A stretch of 64,000 bases of DNA from Anaeroplasmataceae bacterium (GTDB taxonomy: Bacteria; Bacillota_I; Bacilli_A; Acholeplasmatales; Anaeroplasmataceae): contig JAIDZC010000038.1 in assembly GCA_029057785.1 (NCBI GenBank), positions 1 through 64,000 on the forward strand. The letters run 5' to 3'. A program made the position numbers and the translations under genes. Positions 52,901-61,908 of this stretch are shown here, piece after piece. Within the stretch, counting starts at the first letter, position 1; every line of letters begins with the position of its first letter. The notes below the pieces were generated by a model that saw only the letters and a program-made list of their open reading frames with translations, ran no database searches and was not told the DNA's origin.

Positions 52901-55900
52901 CACTATTTATCGTCAAACTGCTAAGTCAGGTAATTATATTGAATCTATTTCTATTGGTGGAGTAGATTGTACTGTTGCTAATGCAAATTACTTTAAAGAT
53001 GGAATTCCATTTAATTTGAATCAGAGAGGGGCATCATATCATTTATATTTGCCATGTACTCAATCTTTAAATGGAGTAGAATTCACAATAAGTGATGGAG
53101 CAACAGCAACATGGACTGCTGCACTTTCTTCTGGTAATACTTTAACCTTCCCATTTGTAAGTAATGTTACTCATAATCTGAATTATACATTTACAATTAG
53201 AGTTGTTTCTGAACAGCAAAGAATAGACAATCCTACTAATCCACAGAGCAATACATATACATTCAATGTACATGTAGCTGATCAAGATCATTCTCTTACA
53301 GATTTAGAATTACAGGATTCATCTGGCAATATAGTTCCTAGTACATCTAATGTTTATTTAGATCTTACAAATATTGCTTCATATAGTAATCAGAATACTC
53401 CATTTGAAGTTCCATATGAAGTGGATAGTATTGTGGTTGATGCTAAAAATACAAAACCTTCATTCCATGGTAAGATAAATGTAGAATATGGTGGAAATAG
53501 TAATGCACTTAATGCTGGTGCAACAAAGAAGGTTACAATTACTGTAACATCTGAAATGGCTGCTCTTGATACATCACGTACAGATTTAATTACAACATAT
53601 ACCTTATATGTAAGACGTAAAGATTGTGATCACGATCAAACCTTAAAGACACTTACTGTTTCTATTGATGGAACTCCTGTTGGTGTTGCACTAGAGAATA
53701 ATAAATATACATATGTTATTGATAGTTTAACAGCAGGTGATACTGTAGACATTCAAGCTACTGTAAATGATTCATCTTCAACGATTACTGGTCAAACAGG
53801 ACAACATACTATCACTGGATTACTTGATTATACAGGTAAGGATTCTACAAAGAGAGAATTGACATATCATATCTATGTATCTTGTAAGTGTGGAACTAAG
53901 ACAGCTCAAGATTATGTAATCAAATTACAGACAGATGAATATAAACCAGATACAACTCCTGGTGCAATTACTGCAATTACTGCAGAAACTAAAGAATCAG
54001 GTGGTTTGAATCCATCATATTCAACAGGGACTACTAGTTATGAAGTAAATCTATCAAATAAAGATGGTGATGACTATGTTAAGTTTACAATTACTAAAGC
54101 CAATCCTTTATCATCACTACATTTTAGTATAGATGGCCAAGTTCAATCTCCTGTTTCAAAGGATGCTACTCAAATCTTTACAGTTTCTAATATTGCTTTA
54201 GCTTCTTCAAAAGAAATTAAAGTATGGACTGTTGCAGAAGATGGAACTACACTTGGAACAGTTTACACAATTACTATAAAGCGTGCAGAAGCTGCTAGTA
54301 CAGCTAATGAAGCTACTATGATTTATTATAATGGAACAAACCAAGTGCCAAACTTTAATAAGTCAAGTGGTGGACCTTATACTATTAATTTAGGAAATCA
54401 AAAAGAAATTTATTTCACAGTTGATTTAACTGGCGTTAAGAATGCAACCGTTAAGCAAAATGTTCATGATAGTTATGCAAATCGTTATCAATTTGCTGAT
54501 GGCGTATTTACTGAAACCTTTACAATTATTGTAAAAGCTGAAAGTGGAGATGAAAAGAACTATAACATCATCGTAAATCGTGATGGTGATAAGGTACTTG
54601 ATGGTTTAACTGCTACAATTGATTCAGATTCTACAGATAAATTAACACCTACGTTCAGTGTGGCTACACTAAAATATAAGGTTACTTTAACTTCTACACA
54701 AAAGAGTGTTACATTAACTTACGTACCAAAGGCTAACAATGGTGCTACTACAGTATCTTTCATTGATCCTAGTGGTACTCCAATTGCTTTACCTGCTGGA
54801 ACTACGATGTATACTATTTCTAATATAATGCCTACATTTAATGCTGCTGGTGTAGATACACCATTAGTATATAAGGTTCGTGTTACTGCAGTAAGTGGTG
54901 CATACGAAGATTATGTAATAGAAATTAGTAAGGAAAGAGGTAGTGACACTGTATATATTGATTCATATACATATAAGGAAAATACTACTGATGCTGCTGA
55001 AAAGCCATTAGATGGTTTAAGTCCTGCAGTTACTACTTATAGTTATCGTGTTGATAGAAATACTTTATATTTCAATCCAACAATTACATTAAATGATCCA
55101 AATGGTAAGGTTGTTTGGCCAACTAATAGATCAATGATTGCTGGTCAAAGAAATGCTATGACAGTAAAGGTTATCCCAGCAAGTGGTGTTGGAAGCAAAC
55201 CAGATGGTTCAGATGATGAATCAAACGCTGTTTATTATACATTCAATGTATATCCTTGTGATATTACATATGAGATTGATGATATCTTTGCATTATTAAG
55301 TGATCAAAGTGCTAATCTATTAGATAAGGATGAAATAACTTATATCGATTATAGAAATAATGTTTTAGAAATCACAGTTCCATATGGTAAATCACCACAA
55401 TTGGATACATATTTAGATATTAAATCTACTGCTGACAACTATACTATCTTCTTAAATGGCAATCCTATGACTAGTGCTAAACAAAGTCTAACGGTTGGAA
55501 GAAATGAATTTAAGATTCAAATTAAGAGTGATTATGCTACAGCATATGATAAGGTAAATACAACTCCTATCACAGGATATAAATCTAATGTTATAACTGT
55601 AATTATTAATCGTGATACACAAAATGATGATGCAACACTTAAAGATTTATGGGTAACTTATATAGATGCTAATGGTCAAGAACAAACTATTCATTGTTCT
55701 ACATTACCTGGTAATGATACATTTGCCGTTCCATATCTTGGTGATGGTGTAACAGTTGTATCTGTTGGTGCAACTCCAAATGCTCAAACATCAACTGTTT
55801 CTGGAACAGGTACTATATCCTTATCTGGAACAGGTACTACAGGACAGACCTTTAACATTTCTGTAACTTGTACAGCTGAATCTGGTAAGAAGATAACATA

Positions 55901-57650
55901 TCCTATTACAATTGCTCGTGGTGCTATTGATTTCGACAAGGATAATTCTATTTTGGAAATCATTGTAGAAGCTGATGGAAAAACTTATCTTGCCCAACCT
56001 GATTCAAATCCACAAACTAACTTCGATAAGGATGTATTTGATTATGGTGTATTTAAGATTCCATTCTCAGCTAAAGACTACAAGATTACTGTAGTAAGAC
56101 CAGATGGTACATATTCAACTACTTGGATTGATGGCTCACCTCGTACATCTAACACATTAACTACTACAATCACATCTGCAATGAGAGGCGGTAGTAAGGA
56201 TGTTGTTGTATATTGTGTTGCTAAAGATCCAGAAGTAGGCAAAGGTAATGAATATACAATTCATTTAGAATTTGAATCAGCATCTACTGATTCAACACTA
56301 TCTAACTTAAAGGCTGATGGTACTACAGTTCCTGGATTTAGTCCAAATATAACTGAGTATACACTACCTTCAAGACCAAATACTACAGAAGTTATTGATA
56401 TTGAATATGTGACAACTGATCCAAAAGCTAAGGTTTCTGGTGATATCGGTAGACAAGCATTGAAGCAAGGATTGAATACATTTGCAGTAACAGTTACTGC
56501 AGAAGATGGTTCATCTACAACTTATAAGATTAATGTTATTAGAGATTATCCATTACCTTATTTAACTGATTTAGGTGCTATTGGTGAAAAATTATTAGAT
56601 GCTAACTATAAGACAACTACATTTGATAAGGAAGTTTATACTTATACAACAATTGTAAGCTATATGACTTTATATGCAACAATCAAAGCTGAAGTTGATA
56701 ATCCTGATTTCGTTGTTTCTTGTAGTAATTCAACTCTAAATTCAAAGACTGATTTAGTAAGAATGTTTGATGTTAATCTAGCTGAAGGCAAGAATGAATT
56801 TACATTAACTGTAACTTCTAAGGAAGGTAAAACAGTAGAGTATACTTTAATCATTAAGCGTCGTGGATTAGCTTCTACAAATACTGAAGTTGAATTCATT
56901 GATATTCTTCAAATTCCAGAATTCAAGGAAGCTTATACAGATGATGAAAGATATTATTCTTATGAAGTTCCAAATGGAATTAAGACATTAGATGTTAAGG
57001 TTACTCCAGCTCAAGGTCCAACTGAGGATGGAGATGGTGCTACTTTCAAGATTATCAATGGTAGAGAAAGTGGAGTATTAACTGATCAAAATGTTACCTT
57101 AAGAGTTGGTAAGAATACTTTAGTAATTTTAATCATTGCTGAAGATGGAGAATCTACTCGTGCAATCGTAGTAGAAGTTACAAGAGCTCCTATGACCTTC
57201 TCTGTAGATACAGAAGCTTATTCTGAATATACATGTGAAAAGAAGGAAAATGGTGAGTATGCTTACAAGATTAATTTGGTTGATAAGAGAGCTGCTGATA
57301 TCCAAGATTATACTAAGTATATCGTATTTGATGAAGAGTACTATGACTCTACAAATCAATACGTTGAAAAGCCTGAAGTAACAGTTATTTCTGATACTTC
57401 AAATAGAATGTGTACAGAAGTAATCGTACGTATCTATGATGGCGATGAAGAAATCTTTGTTACCTTCGAGCTTGAATCAAAGGCATTACAGGGTGGAAAC
57501 ACAATTCCTGAAATTTTACAAATCATTATGCCTTGGATTTTACTTGCAATTGCAATTATCATCTTAATTATTATCTTAATTTGTGTTAATAGAGATAAGT
57601 TCGGTGCTATTAACAAGAAAAGAAAAAAAGATGACGAACAAGAAGCATAA
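49905..57650 (+). CDS. Membrane-anchored cadherin-like beta-sandwich protein with possible N-terminal cohesin
   Basis: This 2,581-residue protein has a signal peptide with a plausible AQA cleavage site at residues 33-35. An EF-hand/dockerin-like loop DEDGDCSTTIDD (62-73) with a following helix comes next. A beta-rich domain (about 165-285) opens with TPGQEIVVEIYAEL and ends with a FTVTLADA strand; its PGxxVxVxV start and strand order resemble a cohesin, which is tentative. About 19 units of 95-120 residues follow to residue 2430. They show the cadherin-like beta-sandwich pattern (PF12733 type): LxxLxVxG, then FxPxxxxYxV, then an EDGxxxxYxIxIxR strand. A transmembrane helix (about 2540-2562) and a basic cytoplasmic tail end the protein. 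Inferred role: a long stalk fixed in the membrane that displays a binding domain far from the surface, perhaps as receptor for the dockerins of the two genes upstream. Confidence 0.85.
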   Translation: MKKIKGIKKILIMVLLSVALVFTIGGFKNTFQAQAAGETCTYTYAAYSKEGYETLQNARIIDEDGDCSTTIDDLKALIATYEALKTTGSEGNKKKKFWTDGDGKRFRGYIDIPQLPDGSYNEDDENIDWDTIIPRGDGTNEGIYNALKAELAAWEAKNPPLTAITPGQEIVVEIYAELSTSGQIRAVAATLDLEGAIDSTAGITPYYNKTETANGATTTLQGISSTSPTIGWQYSAATGKAAAAGKVFVGAFGVTTSSTGSGFTVTLADAATNNNSGKTLFIPHATGEQVNDSFNTPSKNSRFLDEPLELAGATISDDTSLMVLTVDGKSILTGTGPQYAASDEITGNKAAVFAQVKDNGTIENTGYVYKTNPTLPATGTANAPSGSTGTVSIAAGNFDVDMSGVSAGDSVWVVFRAIASDTVAKKWYSVQVTKAKDTNCDLEAVEIKATVSGTSTPLLTETSSLTSQTEFNVYYPKGTTTSNSFTIKPTFTAPKTATLNGATATSNAVTPLTSISNGSVVTIVVKAQDTSKTKTYKFTFYEADTKPISVTGYSGPSSNVQSQTGEYATASKKFTLNNMALGRDGFWLNIVLPTNASAELFDTNKTTSLGTITSGTNTSTISYPTTANDAASTKTVWIKVTNNGYTDWYEVEVNRPKADNDKSGVTITAMGYVDANNANQTYTLPSALPTNNSTNITNTPKLTYNSKTASFVINVPSGSKTKILNASGVDITGQTQTLTLDAGKTNLQKTFNFYVQTEYDRTQSQPQSNGTQYTIVIEEEPANGTKTLDKLEVKNSSGATLPKPAPTMSGGVTIYNYDIDTDLNGNTFTVDLAWSPATTKAYVGKTVNPSTEYNASTTYDVGDTVYVRLVAEDETVSEYRIVTTKAKSSNNKIISIMLEYEAEDGSKVTVFPASAFNQGTTTYNTNQVSSLTVPYSVKSVNYTVVLDDAKSSLSVGGVNNNQSNITTRTGTYTLSSTLNNLCIVYATAENGTRGTQYTITIYRQTAKSGNYIESISIGGVDCTVANANYFKDGIPFNLNQRGASYHLYLPCTQSLNGVEFTISDGATATWTAALSSGNTLTFPFVSNVTHNLNYTFTIRVVSEQQRIDNPTNPQSNTYTFNVHVADQDHSLTDLELQDSSGNIVPSTSNVYLDLTNIASYSNQNTPFEVPYEVDSIVVDAKNTKPSFHGKINVEYGGNSNALNAGATKKVTITVTSEMAALDTSRTDLITTYTLYVRRKDCDHDQTLKTLTVSIDGTPVGVALENNKYTYVIDSLTAGDTVDIQATVNDSSSTITGQTGQHTITGLLDYTGKDSTKRELTYHIYVSCKCGTKTAQDYVIKLQTDEYKPDTTPGAITAITAETKESGGLNPSYSTGTTSYEVNLSNKDGDDYVKFTITKANPLSSLHFSIDGQVQSPVSKDATQIFTVSNIALASSKEIKVWTVAEDGTTLGTVYTITIKRAEAASTANEATMIYYNGTNQVPNFNKSSGGPYTINLGNQKEIYFTVDLTGVKNATVKQNVHDSYANRYQFADGVFTETFTIIVKAESGDEKNYNIIVNRDGDKVLDGLTATIDSDSTDKLTPTFSVATLKYKVTLTSTQKSVTLTYVPKANNGATTVSFIDPSGTPIALPAGTTMYTISNIMPTFNAAGVDTPLVYKVRVTAVSGAYEDYVIEISKERGSDTVYIDSYTYKENTTDAAEKPLDGLSPAVTTYSYRVDRNTLYFNPTITLNDPNGKVVWPTNRSMIAGQRNAMTVKVIPASGVGSKPDGSDDESNAVYYTFNVYPCDITYEIDDIFALLSDQSANLLDKDEITYIDYRNNVLEITVPYGKSPQLDTYLDIKSTADNYTIFLNGNPMTSAKQSLTVGRNEFKIQIKSDYATAYDKVNTTPITGYKSNVITVIINRDTQNDDATLKDLWVTYIDANGQEQTIHCSTLPGNDTFAVPYLGDGVTVVSVGATPNAQTSTVSGTGTISLSGTGTTGQTFNISVTCTAESGKKITYPITIARGAIDFDKDNSILEIIVEADGKTYLAQPDSNPQTNFDKDVFDYGVFKIPFSAKDYKITVVRPDGTYSTTWIDGSPRTSNTLTTTITSAMRGGSKDVVVYCVAKDPEVGKGNEYTIHLEFESASTDSTLSNLKADGTTVPGFSPNITEYTLPSRPNTTEVIDIEYVTTDPKAKVSGDIGRQALKQGLNTFAVTVTAEDGSSTTYKINVIRDYPLPYLTDLGAIGEKLLDANYKTTTFDKEVYTYTTIVSYMTLYATIKAEVDNPDFVVSCSNSTLNSKTDLVRMFDVNLAEGKNEFTLTVTSKEGKTVEYTLIIKRRGLASTNTEVEFIDILQIPEFKEAYTDDERYYSYEVPNGIKTLDVKVTPAQGPTEDGDGATFKIINGRESGVLTDQNVTLRVGKNTLVILIIAEDGESTRAIVVEVTRAPMTFSVDTEAYSEYTCEKKENGEYAYKINLVDKRAADIQDYTKYIVFDEEYYDSTNQYVEKPEVTVISDTSNRMCTEVIVRIYDGDEEIFVTFELESKALQGGNTIPEILQIIMPWILLAIAIIILIIILICVNRDKFGAINKKRKKDDEQEA

Positions 57651-57664
57651 GAGGAGTTAAAAAA

Positions 57665-60664
57665 ATGAATTTATTTAAAATTGGCGACTTTCAGGTTACT
57701 ATAATTCATCTCATTTTGCTTTTGATAATTATCATCTTGATTGTCGGCATTATTGCTTATCGATTTAACCATCGTAAGCAAACTAAAGCAAGTCAATATA
57801 TGGATAATGAATGTATGATTTACAACAAAAAGGGAATTCTTAAATTTCTCGCCCGCAAGGGTGGGAAATTTACCAACCCTACTGTTGTGGTTGTCGAAAT
57901 CAGAAATTTAAGTTATTTATATATCAATTATGCCAAAAGAAATAAATTGCTTTATCAAATTTCAGATCATTTAACTAAGGGATTAACCAAAAGAGAAACC
58001 ATAAGTAGAATTGAATTTGATAAATTCTTAATTGTATTTAATGACAGAAGTAAAGAAGAAGTAAAGGCACAATGCCAAATTATGGAAAAACGTTTAGACG
58101 AAATGACCATTGATGGCTATGGAATGTATGACTTCTATGTTTACTATGGTATATATGAACAGGCTCCACTAGAGGACCCAGAGTTAATCTATGTTGCAGC
58201 TGCAATTACTACTTTTTCTAAACTTATCGAGGATAATAACCAATATTTCTATACTGGTGAAGTAAGAGATATTTTAAATAAGTTTAGAAGAATGAATAGT
58301 GAAAAGGATGGAGATTTTGAACAAAATCGTTTCATCCCTTATATTCAGCCAAAGGTAGATTTGAAAACTGGTAAGGTTGTCGGTGGTGAAATTCTATGTC
58401 GTTGGATGGATGATTCTAATGGATTTAAATTTAGTCCAGCAGACTTTATTCCAATTTTTGAAAAGACAGGATTTATTCGTTTTATTGATGAAGCTATGCT
58501 AAAGGCTGCTTGTCAGTTTATGCAAGAGCTAATACAACGTGGTAGAAGTGATTTAATCATTTCTGTAAATATATCTAAGATTCAATTTATGACTCCTAAT
58601 TTTGAAAATAGAGTTATGGAGATTGTAAATCAATATCAAATTAATCCAAAGAATATCGAGTTAGAAATTTCTGAAGATACCTTCATGGAGAATACACATT
58701 ATATTTCTAGTTGCATTATGAAACTACGTCAATTTGGATTTAGTGTTGCTATGGATGATTTTGGTAAGGAACATTCTTCTATGGATTACATCTCAACTAA
58801 TCCTTTTGATGTTGTTAAGCTAGACTTATTATTCTTTAAAAATAGATTATCAACAGACAAGGATATGGCGATTGTTAAAAATATGCTTGATATGCTTGCA
58901 AAATTGAATTATGTTATGGTATGTGAGGGTGTATCTGATCGTCAAACTTTAGAGGCACTTGCTTCTATTCGACGTGATGTAATTGTACAAGGTTATGTAA
59001 TTTCTCAACCAATACCATTACCTCAATTTGAAGCATTTGCTGGTACGATTTTTGACTTTAAACTTCCACCTCTTGAAGAGGAAGAAGATGAAGAAATCTC
59101 CACTAAGAGTAAAAAGATTATTGAAACAGAAACGATTGAAGCAACTATTGGCAATACACCAAATGGTGGAACATCAATCAATATTTCAGGTTTAGGTGGA
59201 ACGACTGTTGTTCCTGAGCATGATAAGGAATTAGAAGAAATGCGTCGTCAGATGGATGAAATGCGTCATCAATTCCAGTTAACTATTGAAGAACAAAAAC
59301 GTCTTGCTCATGAAGAAGAAGTAAAACGCCTAAAAGAACAAATGGAACGTATGCAGCATCAACCTCAACAACAACCTACTACGGTTACTATTAAGCAAAA
59401 TGATGAGGAAATCAATGCATTACGACTTGAAATTGAACGTTTGAAAAATCAAAAGAATCCAAATAGTTCTGAGATAGATGCTTTACGTTTAGAAATTGAA
59501 CGTTTGAAGCTTCAACAACAGAATACTACAAATACTACAACTTATATTCAAAGAGATTATCGTGATCGTGGTGAATTCTATGGATATCGTGATGATGAGG
59601 TCTCTCGTTTAAGACGTGAAGTGGATGATTTAAGATATTCTACACGAGACAGACGTTTCTATGATTATGATCGTTATCAAATTCATGTTTCTGATAATCG
59701 TGATAGAGAATTTGAGATTCTCCAAAAGCAAATTGATGATTTGAAGGAAAATCAAAGAAATCAACCTGTATTTAATATTGATGAATTGATTGAAAAGCTA
59801 TCTAAGACTCAAGATAATTCAAGATATGAAATTGAAAAGGCTCAAGCTGAAGCTAAGAGTTTAAGAGAGCGCTTAGAGCATGAACGTAAAGAGCGCTTAG
59901 AATTAGAGGCTTTAATTGATGAACTTCAAACGGCTCAAGCTGAAGAGGAAAAGGAAGAAGAAGTTGTTCCTGATGAAGCAGCACAAGCAAGAGAACAAGA
60001 AGAAGCAGATATGAATCTAAATCTAGATTTATCTACTCTATCTAAATCTGATGCTGGTGATGATGATGAAGAAGACGATGACGAAGATGAAAAACTAGTT
60101 AAACCTACCTTATCCTTAGAGGAATTAGAGGCAATCATTCAATCATATCGTGATAAGTATGATGATGAATGGAATCAACATGCTAAGGAAGAATTACAGG
60201 ATGGTTACTATGAAATCATTGATGGTTTAAATTACTATCGACGTGCACGTTTGACATTTACAGAAAAGATTAGAAAAGCATCACCTGAGGTAAAGCAACT
60301 ATTTAATATTGTAAAAAATGAATTGATGAAATATAAGGGTGTAAACAACCGTTTAACAAATTATTATGATTGTTTCTATTTAGGAAGAAAACAGATTTGT
60401 AAGTTATCATTAACTTCTAAGAAGCTTAAGGTATATCTTGCTGCTGATCCTTCTAATTATCCTGATCGTCAATTCCCACATAAGGATGTTTCTGATAAGA
60501 AGGCTCATCAAAGAACACCTTATTATACAATGGTAAAATCTCAGCTTTCTGTTCGCCGTATCAATAAGGTTATTGCAGACGTTATGGAAGAAGGTAATTC
60601 TTCTGTAAATGAAAGCTATAAACCTGTAGATTATGCAACAAAGTTGAAATACCAGAAAAACTAA
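57665..60664 (+). CDS. Membrane-tethered degenerate-GGDEF/EAL cyclic-di-GMP protein with coiled coil and conserved C-terminal domain
   Basis: This 999-residue protein starts at an ATG eight bases after GAGGAG and only 14 bases after the previous stop, so the two genes are almost certainly co-transcribed. One transmembrane helix (about 11-35) is followed by Arg/Lys, placing the rest in the cytoplasm. The GGDEF domain (about 45-200) is inactive by sequence: the signature reads EFDKF (117-121). The EAL domain (about 225-470) keeps E242 (in EIL), N302, the ExSE pair (E334, E337), D364-D365, K385, E421 and Q442, so phosphodiesterase activity or cyclic-di-GMP binding is plausible. Loop 6 is unusual (DDFGKEHSS instead of DDFGTGYSS). 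A Gln/Glu-rich coiled coil (about 515-780), an acidic run (about 797-815) and a C-terminal domain (about 815-999, with YLGRKQICKLSL and LKVYLAADP) follow. That last domain resembles one recurring in Firmicutes proteins of unknown function. Confidence 0.9.
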   Translation: MNLFKIGDFQVTIIHLILLLIIIILIVGIIAYRFNHRKQTKASQYMDNECMIYNKKGILKFLARKGGKFTNPTVVVVEIRNLSYLYINYAKRNKLLYQISDHLTKGLTKRETISRIEFDKFLIVFNDRSKEEVKAQCQIMEKRLDEMTIDGYGMYDFYVYYGIYEQAPLEDPELIYVAAAITTFSKLIEDNNQYFYTGEVRDILNKFRRMNSEKDGDFEQNRFIPYIQPKVDLKTGKVVGGEILCRWMDDSNGFKFSPADFIPIFEKTGFIRFIDEAMLKAACQFMQELIQRGRSDLIISVNISKIQFMTPNFENRVMEIVNQYQINPKNIELEISEDTFMENTHYISSCIMKLRQFGFSVAMDDFGKEHSSMDYISTNPFDVVKLDLLFFKNRLSTDKDMAIVKNMLDMLAKLNYVMVCEGVSDRQTLEALASIRRDVIVQGYVISQPIPLPQFEAFAGTIFDFKLPPLEEEEDEEISTKSKKIIETETIEATIGNTPNGGTSINISGLGGTTVVPEHDKELEEMRRQMDEMRHQFQLTIEEQKRLAHEEEVKRLKEQMERMQHQPQQQPTTVTIKQNDEEINALRLEIERLKNQKNPNSSEIDALRLEIERLKLQQQNTTNTTTYIQRDYRDRGEFYGYRDDEVSRLRREVDDLRYSTRDRRFYDYDRYQIHVSDNRDREFEILQKQIDDLKENQRNQPVFNIDELIEKLSKTQDNSRYEIEKAQAEAKSLRERLEHERKERLELEALIDELQTAQAEEEKEEEVVPDEAAQAREQEEADMNLNLDLSTLSKSDAGDDDEEDDDEDEKLVKPTLSLEELEAIIQSYRDKYDDEWNQHAKEELQDGYYEIIDGLNYYRRARLTFTEKIRKASPEVKQLFNIVKNELMKYKGVNNRLTNYYDCFYLGRKQICKLSLTSKKLKVYLAADPSNYPDRQFPHKDVSDKKAHQRTPYYTMVKSQLSVRRINKVIADVMEEGNSSVNESYKPVDYATKLKYQKN

Positions 60665-60675
60665 AAAAATCTCAC

Positions 60676-60699
60676 AAGACTATCTTTCGGGATAGTCTT
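60676..60699 (+). terminator. First hairpin after the EAL gene
   Basis: A perfect 9-bp stem, AAGACTATC and GATAGTCTT, with the loop TTTCGG starts 12 bases after the stop codon. The following AGGTTTTAAG has only four T residues in a row, so termination here alone is probably partial. The loop matches that of the hairpin at 49851-49874. Confidence 0.6.
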
Positions 60700-60706
60700 A
60701 GGTTTT

Positions 60707-60738
60707 AAGTGAAAGAGATTAAAAAATTTCTTTTACTT
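60707..60738 (+). terminator. Second hairpin after the EAL gene
   Basis: Arms AAGTGAAAGAGATT (60707-60720) and AATTTCTTTTACTT (60725-60738) form a 14-bp stem with two G-U pairs around AAAA. The right arm is T-rich. Together with the first hairpin it probably ends most transcription of the preceding operon. No convincing promoter was found between it and the lipoprotein start at 60773, so some read-through is likely. Confidence 0.55.
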
Positions 60739-60772
60739 AGAAGCTAAGGCATTATACAAAGGAAGGATATCT

Positions 60773-61888
60773 ATGAAAAAAATTTGGATATTACTAATCG
60801 TTTCATTCCTTTTTGTTCTTGCAGGTTGCAAAACAAATCAAGAGGATACGGATAAAATTTTATCCATCGAATTAAAGAACATAGAAAATATAGATGTATA
60901 TCAAGGAGATGTTTATTCTCCTAGAAATGTGATTGTATATGCAGTATATGAGAAGAAAAAGGTTGATGTAACTATAGATGCAAATTTTTCTGAAATAAGT
61001 ACAGAAAACTTAGGTTATCAGACAGTTACAGTCACCTATTTGGAGTTTCGCGCAGACTATTCTGTAAGAGTAATAGAAAGGCCATATGAAATATCTTTAT
61101 CATTACGCATAAAAGCTTTACCTGAAAAGATTGAATACTATTCAGGAGAAGAATTAAGTATTTCTGGAATTCATGTTGTGATTGTTGAAAACGAGGAAGA
61201 ACTTGGAAGAGTAGATTTATTCTCATTAAAAGTTTCTATAAAGTATTTTGGCACTATTGTATCTGGATTTTCAGAGATTGGACCTTATGAAATTATTGTT
61301 TCAACAGAATATAAATCGAAAACCTTGACAACTAGTTTTTTTGTTGAAGTTGTTACGAATCCAAGTACTCAGCCAAGAGAACAATTAAGGGTGACCACAG
61401 ATAATGTTAAAAAAGAATTTTTATTACATGAAGAATTTAACACAGATGGCTTAGTTATTTATATCCAAGATGAGACAGAAAATATTACGGAAATTAAACA
61501 GAATTTATGTAAAATAGAGCTTTCTTTAAATGGTGTAATTAAAGAGGCATTAGATGAAGAAGGTGTTTATTCGGTTCATGTTTCTTTTGGGGACATGGAT
61601 GCATATTATGGAATTACTGTTTTATATCGTGAGCCTGTAAAAAAGATTGTTGTAGATTATTCTGCTGCTAGACTTCAGTTTAATGTAGGAGAAGCCTATT
61701 CTTCAACTGGATTAGATATTTTATATTATGAAGATGATGTTTTGAAAAGACATATTCTTCCTGCTAATTGTAGAATTAGATTTGAACTAAGAGGAGTAGA
61801 AGTATATAATTTTGATTACGCTACAACATATACAATTATTATTGAATATGAAGGGCTTAAAGACAGCTATCGCATTTCTGTGGTTTAG
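60773..61888 (+). CDS. Lipoprotein with four Big_3-like Ig domains
   Basis: This 371-residue protein starts at an ATG six bases after GGAAGG. Its signal peptide ends in the lipobox LAGC, so Cys19 would be lipidated and the protein anchored to the outer face of the membrane. Four domains of about 70-90 residues (about 29-98, 104-192, 202-283 and 288-371) follow the Big_3 pattern: a YxxGExxxxxGLxV strand pair and a closing GxYxVxVxY strand. There is no catalytic signature. The next gene starts 20 bases downstream and encodes a lipoprotein of similar build, so the two form a unit. Being next to the giant surface genes suggests a part in the same cell-surface layer, but this is only context. The function is unknown. 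Confidence 0.85.
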   Translation: MKKIWILLIVSFLFVLAGCKTNQEDTDKILSIELKNIENIDVYQGDVYSPRNVIVYAVYEKKKVDVTIDANFSEISTENLGYQTVTVTYLEFRADYSVRVIERPYEISLSLRIKALPEKIEYYSGEELSISGIHVVIVENEEELGRVDLFSLKVSIKYFGTIVSGFSEIGPYEIIVSTEYKSKTLTTSFFVEVVTNPSTQPREQLRVTTDNVKKEFLLHEEFNTDGLVIYIQDETENITEIKQNLCKIELSLNGVIKEALDEEGVYSVHVSFGDMDAYYGITVLYREPVKKIVVDYSAARLQFNVGEAYSSTGLDILYYEDDVLKRHILPANCRIRFELRGVEVYNFDYATTYTIIIEYEGLKDSYRISVV

Positions 61889-61908
61889 TGAAAAGGAAGT
61901 GATATTCT

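Noticed and set aside
2-57650. Sortase anchoring of the giant surface proteins
   Set aside because: No LPxTG-like motif followed by a hydrophobic segment and basic tail was seen at the C-terminus of any of the three. Two end in dockerins and the third in a plain transmembrane helix.
58001-58027. Active diguanylate cyclase in the EAL protein
   Set aside because: The GGDEF signature is replaced by EFDKF, so cyclase activity is not expected. The domain may still be regulatory.
60739-60772. Promoter directly before the first lipoprotein gene (TTATAC near 60752)
   Set aside because: The only -35-like match, TTTACT, is 14 bases away, and transcription would start within the ribosome binding site.
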